Part shown: positions 15,842-22,947 of the stretch, piece by piece
How positions within the stretch are numbered: position 1 is the first letter of the stretch
Layout: each line of letters starts with the position of its first letter
NCBI RefSeq assembly: GCF_025950235.1
Contig: NZ_JAPDDT010000010.1
Coordinates: forward strand, 1-64,000
DNA: 64,000 bases
Source: Luteolibacter arcticus
GTDB taxonomy: Bacteria; Verrucomicrobiota; Verrucomicrobiia; Verrucomicrobiales; Akkermansiaceae
Direction of reading: 5' to 3'
Position numbers and translations under genes: made by a program
The notes under the pieces: generated by a model
What the model saw: the letters and a program-made list of their open reading frames with translations, nothing else
Databases searched by the model: none
Told to the model about the DNA's origin: nothing

Positions 15842-17347
15842 ATGCTCCGCACCGCGCTTTTAGCCTCCCTCTGCGCCGTCCCTCTCCATGCCCAGGATGG
15901 CGGACAGCTTTACACCCTCTATTGCTCCGCCTGCCATGGCGCCGATGGGAAAGGCGCCACCGGCGGCCAATTCCCGCCGCTGGCCGGTAGCCCGTGGGTG
16001 CTCGGCGACGCCGCCCGCGCGGTGAAAGTCGTCCTCCACGGCCTGCACGGCGAGGTGGAAGTTGATGGCCGCACCTTCAATCTCGAGATGCCCCCGCAGG
16101 GCGCGATCCTGCCGGACGACCAGATCGCCGCCATTCTCACCCACGCCCGCTCGTCATGGGGAAACAAGGCCGAGCCGGTCTCCGCGGACTTCGTGAAGGC
16201 CACGCGCGCCGCCAGCGCCGACCGCAAGGGCCCCTGGACCGCGGCGGAGCTGCTCAAGCTCCACCCGCTGCCCGCCTCGACTCCCCCGATCGCCAACCTG
16301 CTGTCGCAGGTCTATCAGGGCGAGTGGCAGCGGCTGCCCGATTTCTCCACGCTGAAGCCCGGCAACATCGAGGAAGAGCACGACGGCAAGATCAGCATCG
16401 CCAAGGCCGGCTTCACCGAGCTCTTCGGCATGGTCTGGCAGGGCGACCTCACCGCACCGGAAGCCGGTGAATTCCGCTTCCGCCTCGATGCCGACGACGG
16501 CGCGCGCGTGCTCCTCGATGACAAGGAAGTCGTCAAGGTGGACGGAATCGGGCCGATGGATGGCAGCCGGGCGAAGGAAGGAAAAATCAAGCTCACCGCC
16601 GGAGCCCACAAGCTGCGGGTCGAATACTTCGAATACAAGGGGCAGGAAGGCATCGCGCTCTCATGGCGCGGTCCCGGCATCCCCTCGTGGCGAAATCTTT
16701 CCGACAAGCCGCCCAAGACCGGTCCCGACCCCATCGTCATCGGCCCGCAAAATGGCCGCGCCGTGGTTTACCGGAACTTCATCGCGAGCACCACCCCCCG
16801 CGCCATCGGCATCGGCTTTCCCGGCGGCGTGAACCTCGCATACTCCGCCGACAATCTCGCACCCGAGCTGATCTGGACCGGTGCCTTCATGGATGGCTCA
16901 CGCCACTGGGTTGAGCGCGGCCAAGGCAACCAGCCGCCCGCCGGTGAGAGCATTGTGAAGCTCTCCGGCACTCCCATACTTCCCAAGGAAGCCCGCTTCC
17001 GCGGCTACAAGCTCGACCCCGCAGGCAACCCCACCTTTGCCGTCCAGATCGGTGGCTTGACTCTTCAGGACTCCTGGAAGCCAACCGATGCCCCTGACGA
17101 GAATGCTGCCACACGTCAGCCCGCCCTCCAGCGGCGCGTATCGCTGAAAGGAAGTGGAAGCGGCCTCGAACTCCTGATCTCCGATCAATCCGAATCGAAG
17201 GTCTTCGACGATCAGGAAGTGTCGTTTGCGGACCGGTTTTTCATCCACACAGAGGGTGTCGTGAACTTGATCAACCGCGGCGGCAAAACCTACCTGAAGC
17301 TGTTGCCAGGCGAGACCGCCACCTTTGACTACCGCTGGAATCGCTAG
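15842..17347 (+). CDS. Secreted cytochrome c-PA14 domain protein
   Basis: 501 aa from MLRTALLASLCAVPLHAQDG, with a signal peptide cut after HAQ or nearby. Class I cytochrome c comes first: CSACH haem site at residues 28-32 and a candidate Met ligand in LEMPPQG near 82. A PA14 beta-barrel follows (about 160-280: GEFRFRLDADDGARVLLDDK and GAHKLRVEYFEYKGQEGIAL). The C-terminal 220 residues resemble no domain I can name. PA14 domains bind carbohydrate, so a periplasmic electron-accepting sugar-oxidation role is plausible. The next gene, 36 bases downstream, is a beta-propeller dehydrogenase-like protein and is probably its partner. Confidence 0.8.
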   Translation: MLRTALLASLCAVPLHAQDGGQLYTLYCSACHGADGKGATGGQFPPLAGSPWVLGDAARAVKVVLHGLHGEVEVDGRTFNLEMPPQGAILPDDQIAAILTHARSSWGNKAEPVSADFVKATRAASADRKGPWTAAELLKLHPLPASTPPIANLLSQVYQGEWQRLPDFSTLKPGNIEEEHDGKISIAKAGFTELFGMVWQGDLTAPEAGEFRFRLDADDGARVLLDDKEVVKVDGIGPMDGSRAKEGKIKLTAGAHKLRVEYFEYKGQEGIALSWRGPGIPSWRNLSDKPPKTGPDPIVIGPQNGRAVVYRNFIASTTPRAIGIGFPGGVNLAYSADNLAPELIWTGAFMDGSRHWVERGQGNQPPAGESIVKLSGTPILPKEARFRGYKLDPAGNPTFAVQIGGLTLQDSWKPTDAPDENAATRQPALQRRVSLKGSGSGLELLISDQSESKVFDDQEVSFADRFFIHTEGVVNLINRGGKTYLKLLPGETATFDYRWNR

Positions 17348-17383
17348 TCCCTCGCTTTGCCCCGAACTCCGAATTCACTTTCC

Positions 17384-18829
17384 ATGCGCCTCCTCTCTTC
17401 CTTCTTCCTCGCCGCTTCGCTCGCTGCGACGGCCCAGCAGCAGTCCGACTTCTACACCCGCGAGGAGATCCCTCTGCCCAAGGGCGAAGTCATGGAGCTC
17501 GGCTCCATCGCGCTGATGCCCGACCAGAAGATCGCCGTCACCTCACGCCGCGGCGACCTGTGGATCTGCACCGGTGCCTATGGCGACGACCTCTCGAAAG
17601 TCACCTGGCAAAAATTCGCCGAAGGCCTCCACGAGCCGCTCGGCATGGCATGGAAGGATGGCTGGCTCTACCTCACCCAGCGCCCCGAGGTCACCCGCAT
17701 CAAGGACTCTAACAACGACGGGGTCGCCGACACCTTCGAGACGGTCAGCTCCGACTGGTCGATCAAGGGCGACTACCACGAATACGCCTTCGGCACCGAG
17801 CCCGACAAGGAGGGCAACATCTGGGTGGTGCTCTGCCTCACCGGCTCCTTCACCGCCGATGTCCCGTGGCGCGGCTGGTGCGTGCGCGTCACGCCCGATG
17901 GCAAGATGATCCCGACCTGCTCCGGCATCCGCTCGCCCGGCGGCATCGGCTTCAATGCCGAGGGCGATTGCTTCTACACCGATAACCAAGGCCCGTGGAA
18001 TGGCTCCTCGTCGCTGAAGTGGCTCAAGCCCGGTTCGTTCCAAGGCAACCCGCAGGGCAACCGCTACTACGACCTCGCGACCGACCTCGGCCAGCGACCG
18101 GTCGAGCCCGTCGACAAGTCCCGCATCCTCGCCGAGCGCAAGTGCATCAAGGAATTCGTTCCGCCCGCCGTGGTCTTCCCGCACGCCAAGGTCGGCCATT
18201 CGCCGAGCGGCATCGCCGCCGATACCACCGGTGGCAAGTTCGGCCCGTGGGAAAAGCAGCTCTACGTCGGCGAGCAAACGAAGTCCGAAGTCCAGCGCGT
18301 CTGCCTGGAGAAAGTCAACGGCCTCTATCAGGGCGCGGTGTTCCATTTCCTCAAGGGCTTCGAGGCCGGCATCGTCCCGCTTCGCCAGGCGAGCGACGGC
18401 ACTGTCTTCATCGGCGGCACCAACCGCGGCTGGGCCTCCAGCGGCAGCAAGCCCTTCACCTTCGAGCGCGTCCGCTGGACCGGCAAGACACCCTTCGAGA
18501 TGCAGACGATCTCCGCGCTGAAGGATGGCTTCGAAGTGACCTTCACGGAACCCGTCGATCCTGCCACCGCCGGCAAGCTGGAGTCCTACGCGATGGACAC
18601 CTGGACGTACATCTATCAGGCCGAGTACGGCTCACCGGAGACCGATCACACCAAGCCGAAGATCACCGCCGCCGACGTCTCCGCCGATGGCAAGAAGGTC
18701 CGGCTCAAAGTCGAAGGTCTCACCCAAGGCCACGTCCATCATCTCACGGCGAAAGGCCTGACCTCGAAGTCCGGCACCAAGCTCTGGCACCCCGAGGCGT
18801 GGTACACGCTCAATGAGATTCCGAAATAG
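17384..18829 (+). CDS. Secreted beta-propeller protein, sorbosone/glucose dehydrogenase-like
   Basis: 481 aa from [20 protein letters not shown] with a signal peptide. Repeated blade motifs such as MAWKDGWLYLTQRPEVTRIK, EYAFGTEPDKEGNIWVVLCL and GGIGFNAEGDCFYTDNQGPW fit the membrane-bound dehydrogenase/NHL-type propellers common in Planctomycetes and Verrucomicrobia. SNNDGVADTFE resembles a calcium-binding turn. The C-terminal 110 residues (from FEVTFTEPVDPATAG) form a separate beta domain. PQQ or a sugar-oxidising activity is inferred, not shown. The 36-base gap to the cytochrome c-PA14 gene suggests one operon and a shared electron pathway. Confidence 0.72.
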   Translation: MRLLSSFFLAASLAATAQQQSDFYTREEIPLPKGEVMELGSIALMPDQKIAVTSRRGDLWICTGAYGDDLSKVTWQKFAEGLHEPLGMAWKDGWLYLTQRPEVTRIKDSNNDGVADTFETVSSDWSIKGDYHEYAFGTEPDKEGNIWVVLCLTGSFTADVPWRGWCVRVTPDGKMIPTCSGIRSPGGIGFNAEGDCFYTDNQGPWNGSSSLKWLKPGSFQGNPQGNRYYDLATDLGQRPVEPVDKSRILAERKCIKEFVPPAVVFPHAKVGHSPSGIAADTTGGKFGPWEKQLYVGEQTKSEVQRVCLEKVNGLYQGAVFHFLKGFEAGIVPLRQASDGTVFIGGTNRGWASSGSKPFTFERVRWTGKTPFEMQTISALKDGFEVTFTEPVDPATAGKLESYAMDTWTYIYQAEYGSPETDHTKPKITAADVSADGKKVRLKVEGLTQGHVHHLTAKGLTSKSGTKLWHPEAWYTLNEIPK

Positions 18830-18884
18830 GAGTCGGCTGCGTTTGTGATGGCGTTGAGAGCGCGAATGGCTCACGGGGCTGCGC

Positions 18885-18960
18885 CGCCTATGGCGCGCCC
18901 GAGTGCAATTGCCGGGGGAAATTGTAGTTAAAGGGGTGCACCCCGATGACTAGCTTGCAA
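18885..18960. repeat. Palindrome-containing spacer upstream of the ankyrin gene
   Basis: GGGGTGCACCCC at 18933-18944 is a perfect 12-bp palindrome. It is preceded by TGCAATTGC-like and AAATTGTAGTTAAA sequence and lies 72 bases before the ankyrin start. It may be an operator for the ankyrin gene or part of an interspersed repeat; only one copy is in the window. Confidence 0.35.
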
Positions 18961-19015
18961 GGGACGCTGCCACCTCTGGCCAATCCTCTTCCAAGTCCCT
19001 TGCCCTCCCCTCCCC

Positions 19016-19585
19016 ATGCCCTCGCTCGAAGAATCCCTGTGGAATGCCGCTTGGAACGGCGACCTTCCCGTTCTCCGCGAATGCCTTGAAAAGGGCGCGA
19101 CACTGAATGGCCGCAGCTTCAACAACAGCAGCCCGCTCGAAGCCGCCGCTTACAACGCCCAAGCCGACGCCTGCGACCTCCTTCTTCAAGCCGGTGCCGA
19201 CCCGGATGCGACCTACCCGCCCACCGGGGAAACCGTCCTCCATCAGGTCATCACCAAGGCCGGCGATCCCCGCCGCACCCACATCGTCAAGGCACTCATC
19301 GCAGCAGGAGCAGGCGTGAACCGTCAAACGGTCCCGGGAATAGCGACTCAGAGCTTCGCGCGCGACATCCGCACCCGCGGCGAGACACCCCTCCATCGCG
19401 CGGCTGCCTACGGGGATGCGGACATGATCGCAGCCCTGGTCGCCGCCGGCGCGGATAAAAGCGCGCGGGATATCAATGGCGACTCGCCCCTCACCTGGGC
19501 GAGCTGGCATCTGCGCGACAATTCCATTCTCCGCGGCCTGTTGTTCGGCGAGTTCGAGGGATCCATCCCGAACAGCTGCGCTTGA
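19016..19585 (+). CDS. Ankyrin-repeat protein
   Basis: 189 aa, no signal peptide, so probably cytoplasmic. About four to five ankyrin units are visible: LWNAAWNGDLPVLRECLEKG, SPLEAAAYNAQADACDLLLQ, the unit ending ALIAAGAGVN, TPLHRAAAYGDADMIAALVA, and a final SPLTWASWHLRDN. Ankyrin arrays mediate protein binding; the partner is unknown. It precedes the yitT-like gene by 48 bases on the same strand. Confidence 0.85.
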   Translation: MPSLEESLWNAAWNGDLPVLRECLEKGATLNGRSFNNSSPLEAAAYNAQADACDLLLQAGADPDATYPPTGETVLHQVITKAGDPRRTHIVKALIAAGAGVNRQTVPGIATQSFARDIRTRGETPLHRAAAYGDADMIAALVAAGADKSARDINGDSPLTWASWHLRDNSILRGLLFGEFEGSIPNSCA

Positions 19586-19633
19586 AAGCGGGATCACTTG
19601 CCCGATGCACCTCACACCCCATAGCCTCCCCCA

Positions 19634-20533
19634 TTGAAAATCTTCTCATGGCTCGATCGGCGGCACCCGGTGCTGGAATACCTCGGCACCGCGGCGGCCG
19701 GGCTGCTCTATGCCATCGCGTTGAAGTACTTTGTCTTCCCCGCCAAGGTCATCCTCACCGGCTTCGAGGGCATCGCTGCCGCACTCAGCTACTTCTTCCA
19801 TCGGCCCTCCCTCTTCCTCATCCTCTACGGCATCTCGCAGGCGATCCTGGTGATCTTCGCCTACAAGAAGATCAGCCGCACTTTCGCCGTCCGCACCGCC
19901 CTGACCACCGGCATGGTGCTGCTCATATTGCCGTTCCTGCCCGAGATGAAGATGGCGGACTCCCAGCAGGAGCGCCTAATCCTCGTGCTCTTCGGCGGCA
20001 TCCTTTCCGGCCTCGCGAAGGCCCTGGCGCTGCGACTTCGCGGATCCACCGGCGATGAAGACGTCCTCGGCGCGTGGTTCGCCATGAAATACCTCAAACC
20101 GGTCGGTACCATCGCGGTGATCTCTGCCGCCATCTCCTGTGCCTTCGGCCTGACGATGGAGTATCTCACCTTCAAGCAGATCGAGCCGGTGATCAACACG
20201 CTGATGTACACCAGCATCTTCATTTTCACCGGGGCGGAAACGCTCAACAACTTCTTCAAGAAGTTCAAGCTGGTGATGATCACCGCCTTTGGGAAGGAAC
20301 CGGACGCGATCGGCACCGCGATCACCACCGCCGCTCCCCACCGCACCTTCACCATCCAGCGCGGCGTCGGCGGCTACTCCTCCGAGCCCTTGCACCTCGT
20401 CCGCACGATCGTCACGCACGAAGAACTGGCGGAAGTCCTCGATGCCCTCGAACGCGACTGCCCGGAAGCCTTCCACTTCCACCACGACATCGAAGGCATC
20501 TCGCGCAGCTACTACATCAAGCCGATCGGTTAG
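19634..20533 (+). CDS. YitT family membrane protein (DUF2179)
   Basis: 299 aa, TTG start. Five or so hydrophobic helices in the first 210 residues (for example VLEYLGTAAAGLLYAIALKY, LFLILYGISQAILVIFAY, IAVISAAISCAFGLTMEYL) precede a soluble C-terminal DUF2179 domain. The latter (about 215-299) has HRTFTIQRGVGGYSSEPLHL and ends YYIKPIG. The YitT family is a widespread set of uncharacterised membrane proteins; the DUF2179 domain has a PII-like ferredoxin fold. The TTG start is the first in-frame start that keeps the first helix. A large inverted repeat follows the stop. Confidence 0.83.
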   Translation: MKIFSWLDRRHPVLEYLGTAAAGLLYAIALKYFVFPAKVILTGFEGIAAALSYFFHRPSLFLILYGISQAILVIFAYKKISRTFAVRTALTTGMVLLILPFLPEMKMADSQQERLILVLFGGILSGLAKALALRLRGSTGDEDVLGAWFAMKYLKPVGTIAVISAAISCAFGLTMEYLTFKQIEPVINTLMYTSIFIFTGAETLNNFFKKFKLVMITAFGKEPDAIGTAITTAAPHRTFTIQRGVGGYSSEPLHLVRTIVTHEELAEVLDALERDCPEAFHFHHDIEGISRSYYIKPIG

Positions 20534-20867
20534 AGCGCTTTGCCGTGAAGCACGGCGTCGAAGCCACGCTCGGGTAACGAGATTCAACCGCGAAAAAACG
20601 CGAAATTTGTTAGAACGGGATTTTTTCTTCTGCCTTTAGATTTCGCGCATTTTCGCGTTATTTCGCGGTTCACTAAAAAACTCCGAAGTTCTCCGAAAAG
20701 CCGAATCCTTCATCGCGAAAAACAGGCTCTCGGTAGGACGTGCCAAGGCCGTGTCATATGGTTCCGGCCGGATCTTCGCAGAGCGCGCAGAGGCTCATCA
20801 ATTTCGCCATTTTCGCTCGTTTCGTTGTCCCCTCATTCCAACGAACTTCCAGTCCGGACACCAAGGG
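20534..20867. repeat. 334-base spacer with a long AT-rich inverted repeat
   Basis: No gene is visible. An inverted repeat has a left arm at 20586-20606 (AACCGCGAAAAAACGCGAAAT) and a right arm at 20649-20670, near-identical when complemented, with a T-rich loop between. It could act as a terminator for the yitT-like gene, but the CGCGAAA/TTTCGCG motif repetition looks like an interspersed repeat. The remaining 200 bases, including AGAGCGCGCAGAGG-like sequence near 20780, hold nothing I recognise. Confidence 0.6.
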
Positions 20868-21365
20868 CTACTCGAAGAAGCACTCCCGGATCTCGACCAC
20901 ATAGCCCAGTTCCGCGAGCCCCATCAGCTCCTCCCGCCAGTCCGGCCCATGGGTGCTGCCGATGCAGAGCGCCTGGTCATCCCCACAGCCGATCCGGCCT
21001 TTGGAGCCGACATGAATCGCCACGCCCGGCGCGATCCTCCGCACCTCGGCGAGCGTCGCTTCGTCATTCGGCGCGCAGAATTCATAGGAGACGGTCACCA
21101 GTCCATCATCGGGACCGCGCAAGCCATCGGGCCTGATCTCGTCGAGGCTGAACTTGATCTTCGCCAGCGCCGCCGCGGATTCCGCGCGCTTCTTCGACGG
21201 CAGCCGTTCCTCGGATTTCGCGGGAAGCACCGCTTCGCGACCCCGCGCCGGAAGCCCTCCCGGATCAATACCCGCCTCCTTCAGCCGCTCTTGTCCACAG
21301 CGCGACACGACCAAGCCCCCCGCGACGACCAGAGCTGCCATGGCTGCGATGGAAGAACCTTTCAT
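20868..21365 (-). CDS. Secreted or membrane-anchored hypothetical protein
   Basis: 165 aa from MKGSSIAAMAALVVAGGLVV; a hydrophobic N-terminus ends in SRC, a weak lipobox candidate. The middle is Lys/Arg/Ala-rich and probably disordered. The C-terminal 90 residues are compact, with cysteines at YEFCAPND, IGCGDD, ALCIGS and ECFFE that could form disulfides in the periplasm. I do not recognise the family. Two further in-frame ATGs lie 6 and 15 bases upstream. Confidence 0.6.
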   Translation of the reverse strand: MKGSSIAAMAALVVAGGLVVSRCGQERLKEAGIDPGGLPARGREAVLPAKSEERLPSKKRAESAAALAKIKFSLDEIRPDGLRGPDDGLVTVSYEFCAPNDEATLAEVRRIAPGVAIHVGSKGRIGCGDDQALCIGSTHGPDWREELMGLAELGYVVEIRECFFE

Positions 21366-21466
21366 GCGCATGAGACCCATGACTTGGTATCAGCCGCACC
21401 GCCCCGGCGGAAGGCTTCTTCTCGCGCACCTCTTTACATCCCGGCGCGCTCGCATGAGAAAAAGCC

Positions 21467-22285
21467 GTGCGGACACTCCTCGTTTGCGGACACGGCTACC
21501 TTGGACAAGCGATCTCCCGCGACTTCCGGTCGGCGGGTTGGCAGGTGGCGGCACTCTCCCTATCCGGAGGTGCCGACTCGCTCGCCTGCGATCTCTCGTC
21601 GCCCGATGCCGTCGCGGGTCTCAAACTATCCCCCGACTTCATCGTCCACTGCGCCTCCTCCGGCCGTGGCGGGGAAGCACTCTACCGCGCCGTCTATCTG
21701 GAAGGCTGCCGCAATCTAACAAACCGCTTCCCCGGTATCCCCCTGCTCTTCACCTCCAGCACCTCGGTCTATGCACAGACCGATGGATCGGAGGTCACCG
21801 AGGAAAGCCCTGCCGAGCCCGATCGCGAAACCGGCAAGATCCTGCGCGAAACCGAAGACCTCGTGCTGTCCACGGGCGGCATCGTTACCCGCCTCGCGGG
21901 CATTTACGGCCCGGGCCGCAGCATGATCCTGAAGAAATTCCTCAACGGCGAAGCAGTGATCGAGGAGGACGGAAGACGCTACCTCAACCAGATCCACCGC
22001 GACGACGCCGCCGCCGCGATCCTCTGCCTTGCCTCTCAACTCTCAACCATCAACCATCAACTATTCAACCTCTCCGACTCCCACCCGCTCACCCAGCGCG
22101 AGTGCTACGAGAGCCTTAGTAGCATCTTCTCCCTGCCCCTCCCGCCGACCGGTCCTCGCGATCCAAATCGCAAGCGCGGCTGGACCCACAAGCAGGTTTC
22201 GAATGCCAAGCTCCGCGCCATCGGCTGGGAACCCCGCTTCCCGTCGTTCCTTGATGCGGTCGGCTCCGTCGCCCCGACACTATAA
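21467..22285 (+). CDS. SDR-family NAD(P)-dependent epimerase/reductase (YeeZ-like)
   Basis: 272 aa, GTG start. The Rossmann motif GHGYLGQ is at residues 8-14 (extended SDRs usually have GxxGxxG). LLFTSSTSVYAQ resembles the active-site Ser/Tyr region, and NQIHRDDAAAAI the substrate-domain loop. The N-terminal half and overall length fit YeeZ/SDR_a-type nucleotide-sugar-like enzymes; the substrate is unknown. Residues about 190-198 (SQLSTINHQ) are encoded by a low-complexity CAACYATCAACC repeat inserted in frame right after the domain's conserved loop. A hairpin follows the stop. Confidence 0.75.
   Translation: MRTLLVCGHGYLGQAISRDFRSAGWQVAALSLSGGADSLACDLSSPDAVAGLKLSPDFIVHCASSGRGGEALYRAVYLEGCRNLTNRFPGIPLLFTSSTSVYAQTDGSEVTEESPAEPDRETGKILRETEDLVLSTGGIVTRLAGIYGPGRSMILKKFLNGEAVIEEDGRRYLNQIHRDDAAAAILCLASQLSTINHQLFNLSDSHPLTQRECYESLSSIFSLPLPPTGPRDPNRKRGWTHKQVSNAKLRAIGWEPRFPSFLDAVGSVAPTL
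22031..22073 (+). repeat. Low-complexity CAACCATCAACC repeat inside the SDR gene
   Basis: The stretch reads as four or five degenerate copies of TCAAC(C/T)ATCAAC between CCTCTCAACTCTCAACC and TATTCAACC. Codon use here (CAA, ATC AAC CAT CAA CTA) differs from the GC3-rich flanks. The length keeps the frame open. Confidence 0.6.
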
Positions 22286-22289
22286 GTGA

Positions 22290-22315
22290 GGCCGGTCTCC
22301 GCCAAGAGACCGGCC
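22290..22315. terminator. Hairpin between convergent SDR and lipoprotein genes
   Basis: A perfect 10-bp stem GGCCGGTCTC/GAGACCGGCC with a 6-base loop lies 5 bases past the SDR stop and 35 bases from the stop of the opposing gene. There is no T run on either side, so efficient intrinsic termination is uncertain. Confidence 0.5.
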
Positions 22316-22349
22316 CCTGTCATAGCACTCCACCGCGTCTGCACTCGCA

Positions 22350-22793
22350 TCAGCGGATGAAGCCGAGTCCGGAGACGCGTTCCTTCCCGTCGCGCTCCGT
22401 CACGGTGATGGTCACGGTGCCTCCGCCCGAGTCCGCGGCCACCTCCGTCTTGAGATCGTCATGATGGGACACCCGCCAGTTTTCAAACTTGTCCGGCGTG
22501 CCTCCCGCTTGCCGGAACCCGGCTGCGAACTGGCTCACGAAGGCCTGTTGGAAGTTTGCCTTCTCCGTCTCGGAAGGGATCAGGACATAAGCGGCACCCA
22601 CGTCCTGCCCCATTGCTTGAAAAGTCGGCCAATCGATCGACTCGCGGGCTTTTGCATCGCCGCGGGCCAAGGCCTCGAAGGTGTTCTTGGCAAAGGACAT
22701 GTCAGCCCTGCTCGCGACCTTGTTCGCCGTCTTCTCGCATTGGCTGAAGGCGAAGGGCATGGCGACGGCGAGGGGGAACCAGAGGTATTTCAT
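22350..22793 (-). CDS. Putative lipoprotein, unknown function
   Basis: 147 aa from MKYLWFPLAVAMPFAFSQCE. The signal peptide ends in a lipobox-like FSQC with Cys19. The mature part (MSFAKNTFEALARGDAKARE, then a GFRQAGGTPDKFENWR region and a TVTITVTERDG beta segment) has the size and pattern of small NTF2-like or DUF4878-like periplasmic proteins, but I cannot assign a family. The upstream ATG three codons earlier is equally possible. Confidence 0.6.
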   Translation of the reverse strand: MKYLWFPLAVAMPFAFSQCEKTANKVASRADMSFAKNTFEALARGDAKARESIDWPTFQAMGQDVGAAYVLIPSETEKANFQQAFVSQFAAGFRQAGGTPDKFENWRVSHHDDLKTEVAADSGGGTVTITVTERDGKERVSGLGFIR

Positions 22794-22947
22794 GGGAGTC
22801 ATGGGTTGGTTTCAGAAGCTCTGCGGCTTCACGACCACCCTTTGCACATGACGAACCAATCCCTCGCCCGCTCATTTCCAACGTATTGCAAAATACAACC
22901 CCAAGGGAATACGTGCAGAACGCACCCGCCAGCGGGCAAAGCTCTCC

